In this document: positions 1 to 11,499 of the stretch, piece after piece
How positions within the stretch are numbered: position 1 is the stretch's first letter
Layout of the letters: every line of letters begins with the position of its first letter
From: Hevea brasiliensis
Lineage: Eukaryota > Streptophyta > Magnoliopsida > Malpighiales > Euphorbiaceae
Direction: 5' to 3'
DNA length: 64,000 nucleotides
NCBI RefSeq assembly: GCF_030052815.1
Contig: NC_079496.1
Coordinates: 78,977,652-79,041,651, forward strand
The notes under the pieces: model-generated
What the model saw: only the letters and a program-made list of their open reading frames with translations
Databases searched by the model: none
Told to the model about the DNA's origin: nothing
Program-made: the position numbers and the translations under genes

Positions 1-1669
1 TCTTGGTCAAAATTTCAGGTCAATTGGACCTGGTTTGAGTGAGTTATGGCCTAAACACTCACTGCTGCCCAATTGGTCATTTTTCAGGTCCTAATTGCAC
101 CTAATCCGAATTGGTCATTTTTTTAGGTCACCTTGCAAGCAGAATTTTGGCATGGTTTCTCAATGAAAGTTGGCACATTTTGTGCCTAGTTTCACCCCAA
201 ATTGGTCTCATACCAATTGAGGTTACACATTCAAGGTTATAGGCCAAAATATACACTGCCCTCACTATGCATTACACACCCAAACTTCAAACACACACTT
301 ACCTTTGCAAGGTTCACTTCCATACCCTATCAAACTGTTTTGGCACATTACCAACAACATTTCCTACATTACATTAGCATTATTTTGGGCAGATTCCAAT
401 CACCATCAACACACCAATTATCATTCACAATCACAATTCCTAAGTACCATTACAAACACACCTAAACATTACAAACTTTACATACACTTTACAACATTAA
501 TTTACATACATAACATCCATCCTTCTAGGTCAATATGCTGCCCACACTTCCTTCAATATACACCATTTCTCAAGTGTCCACAAGCTGCCACAAATCACTC
601 ATCAACATCACATTGCCGTACCATATGCTAATACCCATCAAAGTGCATAATTCACCATATATACATGCATTAAATCATTAGGTTACTAAATCACCATGAA
701 CAACATTATTTCTCAACAATTATATGCACAATTTCCTCATCAAAAACGTGACTCATGGCTGTCCAAAATGAAGACAACAATAACCCTTCAAACTCAAAAT
801 TTTCCTTCACCAAACTAACACCCATAACATGAACATAAACTTTAACAAAGAATTTCTCAAAAATGCAAACTTACCTTTAATTGTAACTTGCTAAACCTTC
901 ACCAAACTTCTCAAAATTGGTATCAATATCTTCCTTGTGATGTGTAGACCATTTTTCATAAAGCTACTTAAGGGATTGGAGTTGAAAATGGGGAGATAAG
1001 AAAGCTTGCATGAAAAATGGCTATGGAGGATTTCTTAGGGAGCTTGCTACGGCATGGTTGAAAAATTGAAGAAGATGATGTTTTAGTGGGAGGAATCTGC
1101 CCACTTATGATTATATTTAACCCATTTTATAATTCTTAGTGGTCCACTCACACCATTTAATCATTTAATAAACTTAATTTCCCTTAATTCCACATTAAAC
1201 CCTTAATTTCCACTATTTATTTTAGGTACCACCAATTCAATTTTTCATTTTATTTTCTAAGTGTAATACTATTTATTTTTAATGGACATTTAGGTCAAAA
1301 TACAATTCGGGGTGTCAAATGACCATAATGCCTGATTTTTCTAGGTTTTGTCTGCTTTTTCGATTTCTCACTTTTCTTTGTACTATTTATTTAATTTTTC
1401 TTTAATCTTTCTAATGAGATTAATTCTTCAATAAGGTTCTATTTATGTCCTAAAATGTTTTGGTTCGCTAGTCAACGGTCCACGCCGTGACTTCTCACCC
1501 ATCGCTAGGTTTTCACTTAACTTGGTTACATTTCTTTGCTATGATTTTTCCTTTGTTTTTCTTGTATTTTTTTCTTGTATTTCATTATTTTATGTCTCCT
1601 CACTCATATTGAAGTATGGTTCTAGGCATCGGACAACACTGGTCACTCACCGAACTTTGGGGTGTTACA
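1..1669 (-). mobile_element. Partial Tekay-type LTR, minus orientation, cut by the window edge
   Basis: The segment ends in GGGGTGTTACA, the reverse of the TGTAACACCCC start shared by the other long LTRs here, and Tat gag coding sequence begins at the next base. Its AT-rich body has the same phrases as those LTRs, such as repeated 'aattggtcat/aggtcaa' blocks and a 'caaatgaccataatgcc' stretch. It has no coding capacity: the small ORFs at 202-631 are low-complexity. The left end and its target-site duplication are outside the window, so solo LTR, 5' LTR and 3' LTR cannot be told apart. Its last 100 bases differ from the other LTRs, so it looks like a further subfamily. Confidence 0.8.
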
Positions 1670-3300
1670 ATAGGGGCAGACATTGGCCCATTACCTCCAT
1701 TGGATCCAAGTAAGGTCGAGGTTAGAATGATCGGTCTTGAGGATTTATTCAGCAGTTGGAAATCACTTCCCAATCATGTCAAAGTAAAGTTTGAGAAAAA
1801 GTATGGGAGGATTGAAACTTTGATACGGTTTGAGACCGCCTGCTGCTTACCACCCATAATATCACCAACTTTGATACGGGTTGAGAAAAAGTGCCCATTA
1901 CCTCCACAATATCCACCTCAAGCTGCTTACCACCCCAAATCGCCTGCTCAACCTATTCAGTTGAGACCACTTGCTCCTCAAACTAACCCAAGACCACCAA
2001 GGAATCCTGATCCACCTCTCCCCCTTCTGCTCAGTGAAATCTACCAATACCTACTGGGTATAAATTAGATAGTGTCCATCCCCTTGGACTCAGTTCAGCC
2101 ACCATATCCTAGGTGGTATGATGCTAATGCCCAATGTGAATATCATGGTGTGGCGGTGGGGCATTCAACCGATAATTGTGGAGCTCTTCGGGGAAGGGTA
2201 CAAGCTCTTATCAGGAATGGATGGCTAAAAATTCAGGGAAATAGCTCTCTTCCCAATGTCACTTGAAACCTATTACTTAATCATGGTACAGGCAATAGCG
2301 TGAATGTGATAGAACCTTGGGATGAAAGATCAATTTTGGAGGTAGATCAGCTGATTTTGCATTTCAAGGAGATTTTTGCAATTGCGGTAAGAGAGGGATA
2401 TCTATGCCCTCAGGGATTTGGGTTAGGAAGTGATCAGTATAATCCAGGATGCCCCTACCACAGAGGAGCGGCCGATCATGAGTTGCACAACTGTGATGAA
2501 TTTAGGCAGGAAGTTCAGAGAATGCTATCACTTAGAACTTTGAGATGTCAGTAGAGGTCGAAGATAGAGGATGAAGTGAACACAGCCAGGTTTGGCCGAG
2601 ATACCTCTACCCCCAATCCAAGAATAGTCTTTTCTGCTCCTAACACACCAACACCACCAATACCACCAACAACGATTATCTGAACTCCACCTCAACTCCC
2701 AGTCACTAATACCCATGCAGTACCTTAGAACTACAACCTCCAAGTATTTACTCAGAGCGCATCCAGCAGCACTTCAATTCCTACCCTCAACCATACCCAC
2801 ACTCAACCCATCACCTCTCCTAAGCCATGCTTTGCCCCACACGAGCATTTTAAGATGACCTATACAGGACCCTCCAATAATACTACTCCCCAACCAAACC
2901 CAAAACCTGTCACAACCAGTAACTTGCTCCCACAAGATCAGAAAGTAGAATTTATAACCAGGAGTGGGTATTGTTACGGAAATGTTGAAGCAGAAAATAA
3001 GAAGGGGAAAGTAAAAATGGGAGAGCTACAAGAAAATATAGAGGATGGGGCTGTAAGGGTTGAGAAGGGGAACCTACTGAAAAGAAAGAAGAAGAGGAAC
3101 TGCTGCTACAAATCATGAAACAAAGTGAATATGACGTCATCGAGTAATTAAGAAAGATGCCCGCTCGAATTTCCTTGCTGTCATTGATTTTAAGCTCAGA
3201 AGTGCATATCCATGCCTTGCAAAAAGTTCTAGGCCAGGCCTTTGTGACCCTCGATATCACACCGGGGCAATTTAAGAAAAATAATTGGGCAAATTCAGGC
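1670..3300 (+). pseudogene. Tat gag, N-terminally truncated, with nonsense codons
   Basis: Retrotransposon gag encodes the nucleocapsid that packages element RNA. One frame runs from 1670 to about 3080 and is broken only by nonsense codons at 2066, 2264, 2552, 2681 and 2726. A proline-rich stretch (about 1900-2030) precedes a cysteine-histidine cluster, CEYHGVAVGHSTDNC, at about 2132-2176. A second such cluster, CPYHRGAADHELHNC, follows at about 2450-2494. These spaced C/H clusters are typical of Tat gag C-termini. A charged linker follows, with frameshifts near 3080 and 3285 that return the reading to the frame used by the protease. The N-terminal capsid part is missing because an LTR is inserted immediately upstream. 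The ATG at 1616 belongs to that LTR and is not a real start. Confidence 0.75.
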
Positions 3301-3756
3301 ATCCAATTTTGTCACTTTCTCGGAAGATGAAGTAAACCCGGCTGGCTTGAAGCACACCAAAGCTCTACATGTGACAGTCAAGTGTAAGGGGTGCATAGTC
3401 GCTAAAGTCCTGATTGATAATGGATCTGCCCTCAATATCTTACCTAATGCCACCTTAGCAAAACTACCTATTGATCCATCAACCGTACGCCAAAGTGCCA
3501 TGGTAGTAAGAGCCTTTGACGGTACAAAGAGAGAGGTACTAGGGGACATTGATTTGTCACTTCAGATCGGGGCATGCACTTTTAACATCACGTTCGAAGT
3601 AATGGATATTAAGCCAGCATACACCATGTTATTGGGGAGACCCTGGATCCATTCGGCAAATGCGGTACCTTTAACTTTGCATCAGAGGATCAAATACATC
3701 ATGAGCGGCAAAATCATCACCGTAAGAGGGGAGGAAGCCATGCTAGTCACTAAGCC
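3121..3756 (+). pseudogene. Tat aspartic protease domain, split by a solo LTR
   Basis: Retropepsins cleave the gag-pol polyprotein. The catalytic core is visible as VLIDNGSALNILP at about 3407-3445, a variant in which the usual T/S of D-T/S-G is N. A second conserved block, LLGRPWIHSANAVP, lies near 3630-3671, matching the flap-distal LLGRPW box of Tat proteases. Upstream is a conserved helical linker (QSEYDVIE, then nonsense, then LRKMPARISLLSL). The frame stops being element sequence at 3756, the last base of an AAGCC duplication. The reading resumes at 7966 after the solo LTR. The loss of the catalytic T/S could be ancestral or a mutation. Confidence 0.8.
3752..3756. repeat. Target-site duplication AAGCC, left copy
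   Basis: AAGCC stands immediately before the TGTAACATCC start of the solo LTR and is repeated at 7966-7970 immediately after its GTGTGACA end. Both copies fall in the Tat pol frame. Confidence 0.9.
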
Positions 3757-4411
3757 TGTAACATCCTCATTTTCATAGTCCGTACATCCTACTGTTCCGA
3801 CGGCTAATGTCTGCCCCGGAAAGTCGGAGTGTCTGGAACTACACTTAATTGAAAGTGAGGAAGCATAAAATAATAAAATATGTGATGAGAAAAATTAAGG
3901 AAAAATAAAAGAGATAAAATGTGACTAAGTTAAATGAGCCGAACCCGTAGCGATGGGTGACCACATCGGGAAGTTACGGCGAGGACTGTTGACTAGCCCT
4001 GGATCACGGGAAACTCGGGGAAGTATTTACGGGACATAATTAAATGTCTACTGAGGTATAATTAACATTGCAAATGTCAAAAAAAAAATTAGTAAGTCAG
4101 TACAAATAAAAATGAAAATTTAAGAAAATCGGCGGAACAAGGATTAAATCGGTATTATCGAAAAAGTCCGAATTTGACTCGAAGAGGGGCATTTTGGTCA
4201 ATTGACACCTAAAGTGGACTTTTGACCTAAATGTCCATGAAAAATATGTAGTATTAAATTTTGAAAATTTCATGAAAAATGAAATTATACATGAAATGCA
4301 ATTAAGGAAAAATGAGTGGTATAATTTGGAATAATTAAAAGTGGATTATTAAACTAATTAACCTAAGGTTAGTGGAGTATAATATATATTAATTAACCTA
4401 AAGATAATGCG

Positions 4412-4420
4412 GTATAAAAG
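4412..4420 (+). promoter_or_regulatory. Candidate TATA box of the solo LTR
   Basis: GTATAAAAG lies about 655 bases into the LTR, a plausible U3 position. The LTR at 60300 has GTATAAAAG at a similar relative place (60732-60740), which supports conservation. Confidence 0.5.
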
Positions 4421-7315
4421 GGCTAAAGTGGATAAATTAATCCACTAATTCATTTCATTTCCTTCAATTCTTCATCCATGGCTGAAAATGCTCTCCCATA
4501 AAACTCCATGGCCATTCATGCATGAAGCTCCAATCCTCCATGATCAAGCCCTAGTTTCTTCAAGAGTTCTTCATTAAAGTTAGTCTACACATCATGGGCA
4601 ACACATATGCAGCAAAAAGAAGAAGTTTTGGTGAGGTTTAGCAAGCTCCAAATAAAGGTTAGTGCTTAATCTTTCCATTTTCCTTCACTAATCCTTGTGT
4701 TGAGCTTTGGGTAAGTTGAATTGCTAAGAAAAATTGAGGAAATGAATGAGTATTTAATGGTGATTGAATTTGGTAGCCATGGAACCTAAAGAGGTTTGAA
4801 TTATCTTTACATGTATTTGATGGGAAATGATATTGATTAAGGTAATTAGAGGTCCTAGCAAATTAACTTTATGTGTATTTTGAGATTGAGTAATTGAATT
4901 AGGAGTTTGAAAGAATTGTTGAAGACCTTGGATAATTGTTGAATTGGGGCAGCCTTGAGAAGCATGAAAATGGTTAAATTATGCACATAATTGTTGATTA
5001 ATGATGCTCAATTTATGTGATTATAAGTAGTAGAATTTAATTATAAGAGTACATGTGAGGTTGACAATGTGAATTTGGGTTTTGAACAATTTTTGAAGAC
5101 TTGGACAATTGAGCTTGAAATTGGCAGCCTATAATATTATGAAATTATATGTGATTTTATGTAATATATTGATGAGATGTGATAGTGTTAAATTGTGGGC
5201 AACATGTGTAGTTGCCATGGAAGTGTATGTGTAATATTGATATTGAGGTATGTTGAATTTTGGTGGAAGTAAATATTGAACTTGAATGGTGTATTGAGTG
5301 CATTAAGCACTTGAGTGTTCTACCCAAAGTGTTTGCTGGAATTGTGTACAATATATATAGAAGTGCCATGATTAAATGTTGAAGTATTGGGAGGAGGAGG
5401 ATTGTCAAAATTGGAAGTATAATGTTCAAATGCAGGTTGTGTATGTTGGCAGCACCTAAATTAGGTCATAAGTGCAAAACTATGAACCCAATTAGTATGA
5501 GGCCAATGGGGGGTGAAACTAGACACCAAATAGGATAACTTTCATGTAGAAATGTTGCTAAAATTCTGCCTAGAAAATGACCTTAAAAATGATCGAATCT
5601 GGAATGGCAACCTTGCAAACCCAGATTTTTTACTATATGAATAGTAGTTATTGGGATGACCATAACTCACTCAAAACAGGTCCAATTGACCTTAAATTTT
5701 TATCATAGATAGCTTAGACATAGAGCTACAATTCTTATGAAGACATCAAAGCTCAGAAATGGGCATAACCAAGTCAAATAGCTTGCACAAGTTCAAGTAC
5801 CAAAACTGCCAAAACTAAAAGTGACCTAAAATTTATCAAATTTTGCACTAAAGGTGCAATCTGTCCAGCTTTAGTAAATTGACCATATCTTAGTCTATAC
5901 AACTCAGAATGACCTGAAATTTTGCCCCGAGTGTAATAAGACATAGAGCTACAATTTTGCTTCTTTGACTAGAAGCTAAAAACCAAGAGAAATAGGACTT
6001 TAAGCTAGACCAATCTAGCATACAAAAATTGAGAACTTGACATTTACATACAATGATGCTTGAAATAATTTGGCAATGAATGCCAACTTGCAAAAATGGT
6101 AAATTGCACTATATTGGTAGCATATTGAAATACAAAATGTGACATATTGGTAACATTAAACCTAATTCACCTAGAGTGTATCAAGGGTCAACATTATAGG
6201 TTGACTAAGGAAAATAATAGAATTAAATAAATTAATTGTTGAACCTTATTATTAGAAACAATTTAAATGAGTACTAAAACACTTTAAATTATGTGTTTCA
6301 GTTAGAAAAGACACTGAGAAGGGAAAAGACGCACTGAGTCAAGGCTAATAGACGACTCACCAGAGGTTTGTGCACAACTAGTTTTTAATTGATTTTGTTC
6401 TGAATATTTCATATGATTAAATGACGTTATTTTCCTTATGTATTATGTTTATTAAGTATTGGATTTAATTCAATGATTATTGAAATTATTATAGTATGTA
6501 TGAATTTAGCTTTGTGAAATGGTATTTCAACAAGTATTAAGCATTGTTCTGGATTGAATAAATTATGTTTTGGAAAATTTTGATAGAATATGTTTTGAAT
6601 TGTGATGGGCAATTTGCATGGAAAAATATAAATTTATGTTTTGAATTGTGATGAGCATAAAAATTATTGGATATTGAAATTGACTTTGAATTGAATTGTA
6701 TTGTGATTTATGCTCACAAAAAGGACAAAGAGATTGATGATATTGTTTTGTATCTCACTATAGATGCTTGACTAGGTTATTACCCGTCTCTCTCATTTGT
6801 TGAGGAGACAATAAAGTTAGCTTTATTTTGATTACCATGGTACGTGCACAGGCTTAGATTCTCCTCTTATTAGAGGTTAGATCTAAGTTTTTATGTTATG
6901 GCCCTTTCGAAAGTTTCATTATTGTGATGTGTACTGTGCATGATGATTCGACCTCCCCGACCATAGGGAGTTAGAATCACCCCGAAGATGGCCCTTGCGG
7001 ATTAGTCTTGCATAGTTAGTGAGATAAAGAATGGTTTTTTGAATAGTAAAGAATTGTGATTTCAATTACGATTTATGTATAATTGATTTTGTTGGAATTA
7101 ATCTTTATTTCCATGATTGCTGGAATTACTTTAAACGTCCAGTTGTGATTTGATAAATTGAATTTCTGCTCAAAGTCATTTTAACTAATGATTTATATTA
7201 TTGGCAACGAAGATTTTGACTTTTGGAATTTTATTGAATTTTGAGACTTTCAAATTAATTATTATAATTTTGTCAATGTATATTGTACTATGTTTTAAAT
7301 TATAGTTATGCGCCA

Positions 7316-7332
7316 CTGAGTTCACCACTCAG
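7316..7332 (+). other. Conserved LTR hairpin I
   Basis: CTGAGT and ACTCAG form a six-base stem around a five-base loop. The same hairpin, with different but still pairing stem bases, occurs at 12192-12211, 18781-18800 (one mismatch), 21779-21796, 49302-49320, 59555-59572 and 63136-63152. It is preceded by a 'gc(a)ccact' box and followed by a 'gctgtcgcag' box in most copies. No function is known to me. Confidence 0.6.
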
Positions 7333-7965
7333 CGATAGCTTTGTATGCTGTCGCAGGTGAAAAGAGCATAGAGCACTTGAGTAAGCTTCTTTGAAGATAC
7401 ATTCAGATTAGCTCCAGGTATATCATAGGTATACCCATGTACATAGGTTTTGATGTATGCATGTAATAATATGTATGTAAATTATTTGAGCAGTTGTATA
7501 AAAACTCTTGTAAAATATTTTGGTATGTAATTAAATGTAAATTATTGTAATATAAATTTGAGATTTCATTTACCTGTACAATTTTATAATATTAATTTTT
7601 GAGTCTTGTAATCAATGAAATGTTTCTTTTATCATGAGGTTGGTTTGAAAATGAAATGATTTGATTATTGAGATTGAATTATGAGATGAAATGAAGTTTA
7701 TTAGAGTTGTATTTGAGAAAACATATTGGGAATGTTTTTTTTTTTCAGGTTTGAAGAACTATTTTCTCAAAATACAGTCGACACTCTGCCAAAATTTTGA
7801 AAAAATTTTTATAACACCATATTTTAATCGATGATACAAATTCCACGAAAATTGATTTAAAATCTCTTGTAATATATTTAATGGGTTACCAGTAGGCGAA
7901 GTACGGTAATCCATTAGGTGTACTACGAGATCATATTATATCTTACGGAGGAGCAAAGTGTGACA

Positions 7966-8478
7966 AAGCCTCAATCGATTCCTTATATAGAAACAACCGA
8001 AAGATCCTTGGAAAGTTCTTTCCAAGCGCTGGAGTTACAAGGAACTACTCCAAAGGATGAAGGGGCTACGGCGATGATTGCAAAGGTGATGTTGAAGAGT
8101 GGCTATGAAAAAGGTAAGGGATTGGACGCCACATTACAAGGGATTATCAAACTTGTACCAAGTATTCAGAAGATCGGTCGCTTCGGCTTGGGATATGAGG
8201 AAGATCCTTTAGTGGATGGAAGATTCTGGATGAGGAATATGCTTAGGGATCAAAGGTTTGACAAAACAGTCGAGAAAGTGAAAGTTGTCCCGAATATCAT
8301 AGATGTTTTTACTAAACCAATCATCAAGAATCCAGAAGAAAGTGAAGAGTCTCCTTTTAGAACCATCCATCGATGTCATACAGCTAGACTCCATGTCCGA
8401 GGCACTGATTTCACCTATCACTGAAGGGCAAGAGCTTGATAATTGGGAAGCAAAAGATATCCCTATGCTTAATCTCGA
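7966..8478 (+). pseudogene. Tat pol linker with G-patch domain
   Basis: This stretch continues the protease reading after the solo LTR. A G-patch-like motif is visible: AMIAKVMLKSGYEKGKGLD at about 8073-8129, then GRFGLGYEE further on, with the spaced glycines and aromatic residues of that RNA-binding domain. G-patch segments between PR and RT are seen in some plant and animal retroelements. A one-base frameshift near 8355-8362, in a T run, moves the reading to another frame, which continues to CTCGA at 8478. That point coincides with a GT donor. The ATG at 7918 lies in the LTR, so the CDS does not start there. Confidence 0.7.
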
Positions 8479-8655
8479 GTAAAGTACATTTTGTTATCAA
8501 CACTTGATCATTCTCTCCATGGTGACAAGTTTAATGCTGTAAATGGACCCTTTTTTTATGATAGAAGTATTAATAAATTAATAGCGCATTTTGTGTCCAA
8601 TTCTCTTAGCCATTAAAATCTATTTTTTTAATATACTCCACTTTCATTTCTTCAG
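8479..8655 (+). other. Candidate intron between PR and RT of the Tat element
   Basis: This 177-base stretch is non-coding, AT-rich and full of stops. It begins GTAAAGT and ends in a pyrimidine-rich tract, CATTTCTTCAG. Joining CTCGA to GACC restores one continuous frame (phase 2) between the G-patch segment and the RT leader. Ogre elements of the same clade are known to carry an intron in this interval, so a spliced intron is more likely than random decay. Splicing itself is inferred. Confidence 0.6.
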
Positions 8656-9870
8656 GACCATTGACCAATCCACACCTAATAATTTAATTGACTCTGAAGT
8701 TCCTTATGTTAACTTTGAAACTCCCATAACTGCCATTGGTTCGAGTGATTCCGAAGAAGAGTCTATAGCAGAACAGGGTGAAAGAGATGAACCTTTCCTG
8801 GTGCCTTGTGGGGATAAAATGCACACCATAAATCTAGGGACTGAGGAAATGAAGAGGGAACTTAAGGTCGTGAATAACAGAGAATTAAAGAGTATGGTCA
8901 ATTTGCTCAAGGAATTCATTAATGTATTCTCGTGGAGCTATGATGACATGCCCGGATTAGATCCTTAAATAGTAACACATAAAATCCCTCTGATTCCTGG
9001 AACAATTCTAGTGAAACAGAAGTTGAGAAGAATGAACCCAGACACGCTACTCAAAGTTAGGGATGAAGTTAAAAAGCAGTATGATGCTGGATTCCTGGAA
9101 GTGGTCAAATACCCCAAGTGGATAGCTAATGTCATCCCTGTAATAAAGAAGGATGGAAGAGTAAAGGTATGTGTTGATTACTAGGGATCTCAATAAGGCA
9201 AGCTTGAAGGATGATTTCCATCTCCCACACATAGATGTGCTGGTAGACAATACTGCAGGGTTGGGAAGATGTTCATGTATCGACGGGGCATCGGGGTATA
9301 ACCAAATCCCCATGGATGAGGGGGACAAAGAAAAAACTACTTTTATCACCCAGTGGGGGATATTTTGCTATCGGGTGATGCCCTTTGGATTAAAGAATGC
9401 CGAAGCTACCTACCAACGTGCCATGGTCACATTATTCTACGACATGACGCATAAGGAAGTAAAAGTATATGTGGATGATATGATTATCAAATCCAGAGAG
9501 GGTGAAAGTCACGTACAGGTGTTGAGAAAGGTGTTCGAATGGCTCAGGAAGTATCAACTAAAGCTGAACCCAGCTAAGTGTGTGTTTGGGGCCAGGTCTG
9601 ATAAGCTATTGGGATTCATAGTAAGCGAGAAGGGAATATAAGTGGATCCAAACAAAGTTCGAGCCATTCAAGAAATGCCATCCCCAAAGACAGAAGGGAG
9701 GTGCGCAGTTCCTGGGAAAACTGAACTACATTTCGAGATTCATCTCCAATCTCACTGCTAAAGCTGAGCCCATTTTTAAACTACTCAAGAAGAATAACAC
9801 CGCCCAATGGGATCAAGTTTGTCAAGAGGCTTTTGAAAAGATTAAACAGTACCTGTTAAATCCGCCAATA
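8656..9870 (+). pseudogene. Tat reverse transcriptase
   Basis: RT copies the element RNA into DNA. An acidic leader precedes the palm and fingers blocks: VIPVIKKDGRVKVCVDY near 9130-9180, GASGYNQIPM near 9285-9314, VMPFGLKNAEATYQRAM near 9376-9426 and the catalytic YVDDMIIK near 9467-9490. Breaks are a TAA at 8966, a frameshift just before 9183 (next to VDY), a TAA at 9639 and a frameshift near 9702, in the segment leading to the connection region. The two metal-binding aspartates of YVDD are still present. The element cannot make a working RT from this copy. Confidence 0.85.
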
Positions 9871-10764
9871 TTGGCTCCTCCAGTGACGGGAAGGCCGTTG
9901 ATTTTGTACATGGCAATTCAACAAAGTTCGATGGGATGTGTGCTCGGACAGCACGATGACATGGGGAGAAAGGAAAGAGCCATTTACTATTTAAGCAAAA
10001 AATTCAATGAATGCGAGTCGAGATACTCATTCCTAGAGAAAACTTGTTGCGCATTGCCATGGATGGCAAATCGTCTCAAGCACTACATGTTGAATCATAA
10101 AACGTGACTCATCTCCAGAATGGACCCAATCAAGTATGTATTTGAAAGCCCGTTCGTGCTAGGGAGGATAGCAAAATGGCAGGTCATACTTTCTCAATAT
10201 GACATTGTCTACATGACCAGAAAGGCAGTGAAAGGAAGCGTGATTGCTGATCTCCTAGCAGAAAACCCGATCCAGGATTATGAAGCCCTGGATTTTGAAT
10301 TCCCCGATGAGTATGTTAATGAAGTCAGTAGCGATGACAAAGAACCAAATTACCTATGGGAAATGTATTTCGACAAAGCGGTCAATTTGTCCGGTAATGG
10401 GATTGGAGCAGTTTTGATATCCCCAGATGGAAAACACTTCCCAATAGCTATCAAGCTAAGGTTTGACTGTACCAACAACGTTGCAAAGTATGAAGCCTGT
10501 GTGATGGGTTTACATGCTGCCATTGAAATGAAGATCAAGAAATTAGAGGCGTACGGAGATTTGGCCTTGATCATTTACCAAGTCAAAAGGGAATGGCAAA
10601 CTAAAGACCCAAAACTGATCCCGTATCAAAAGTATCTCCTAGAATTGATCAAGAAATTCGAAGAGATTTCCTTCACTCACCTCAACCGTGACAAGAACCA
10701 ATTCACCGATGCCTTAGCCACTCTAGCTGTCATAACTCAGATGGAAGAGGGACAGACAACATAG
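9871..10764 (+). pseudogene. Tat RNase H plus second, archaeal-type RNase H
   Basis: The retroviral-type RNase H (about 9871-10300) shows LILYMAIQQSSMGCVLGQHD, then RAIYYLSKKFNECESRYS, and ends VKGSVIADLLAENP. Its first catalytic D appears replaced, giving YMAIQQ where an aspartate is expected. A TGA at 10105 interrupts the frame. A second RNase H follows at about 10357-10740: WEMYFDKAVNLSGNGIGAVL, then AKYEACVMGL, YGDLALIIYQV and FTDALATLA. Dual RNase H is diagnostic for the Tat clade. The unit ends at a nonsense codon at 10762 that lies in frame with integrase. Confidence 0.85.
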
Positions 10765-11499
10765 GTGTTACAAATCAAAACAAGGAGTAAGCCGACGTAC
10801 TACTTCATGATCGAAGAAGAAACAGATGGTAAACCCTGGTATCATGACATCCAGGTCTATATCAAAACCAGGGAATACCCTCCTAGGGCAAGCAGAAATG
10901 AAAGAAGAATGATTAGGAGATTAGCATTAGGATACTTCCCCAGTGGTGAAATTTTGTACAAAAGGAGCTCCAATGGTGAATTGTTGAGGTGTGTGGATGC
11001 AAAAGAAGCAAGGAGGATCCTTTTTGAAACTCATGAGGGGAATTACACTACTCACGGCAATGGGCATATGATGGCCAAGCAAATCATGAGACGGGGATAC
11101 TTCTGGACTACTTCGGAAAAAGACTGCATTGAGTACTTTCGGAAGTGTCACAAATGTCAAATTTATGCTAATACGATAAATGTCCCACCTCATCAGCTTT
11201 TTAATCTTGTCTCACCTTGACCTTTTACAATGTGGGGCATCGACGTAATTGGTCCTATTAATCCCAAAGCATCCAATGGGCACAGGTTCATCTTGGTGGC
11301 TATTGATTACTTTTCCAAATGGGTTGAGGCAACGTCATACGCTAATATCACACAAAATACATTCCTCAAATTTTTCAAGAATAATGTTATCTGTCGATAT
11401 GGCCTTCCTAGCAAAATTGTCACCGACAATGCTAAGAATTTGAATGGCCCAAAGATCCGAAATTTATGTGACCAGTGCAAAATCTGGTATCTCAATTCA
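10765..11499 (+). pseudogene. Tat integrase, zinc-binding and N-terminal core part
   Basis: Integrase inserts the cDNA into the host genome. The HHCC zinc-binding motif is visible at about 11030-11163 (HEGNYTTHGNGHM, then CHKCQIY). The core begins with WGIDVIGPI (first catalytic D) near 11232 and VTDNAKNLNGP (second D) near 11419. A TGA at 11218 interrupts the frame. The reading ends at 11499 with the ATTCA duplication, where the nested block enters. The catalytic glutamate lies in the piece at 42306-42894. Confidence 0.85.
11495..11499. repeat. Target-site duplication ATTCA, left copy
   Basis: ATTCA precedes the TGTCACACCC edge of the nested element and recurs at 42306-42310 right after its GTGTTACA edge, 30.8 kb away. 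Confidence 0.9.

Larger units (their letters stand above)
3757..7965 (+). mobile_element. Solo LTR, Tekay-type, 4.2 kb, plus orientation
   Basis: The element starts TGTAACATCC and ends AAAGTGTGACA, with TG...CA termini and a perfect 5-bp AAGCC duplication outside. No PBS, gag or polypurine tract flanks it, so it is a solo LTR left by recombination between the two LTRs of a full element. It shares landmarks with the LTRs at 11500, 18085, 48631 and 60300: a 'gagccg...gcgatgggtgacc' block near the start, a 'gaggggcattttggtca' block, a TATA box at 4412, two short hairpins (6274-6301 and 7316-7332) and the 'gggttaccagtaggcgaagtacggtaat' terminal region. It carries no gene; the ORFs at 5157-5429 and 5890-6093 are chance. 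Confidence 0.92.

Noticed and set aside
202..631. ORFs in the left-edge LTR
   Set aside because: Low-complexity H/T/S-rich readings in AT-rich LTR sequence, without any family resemblance.
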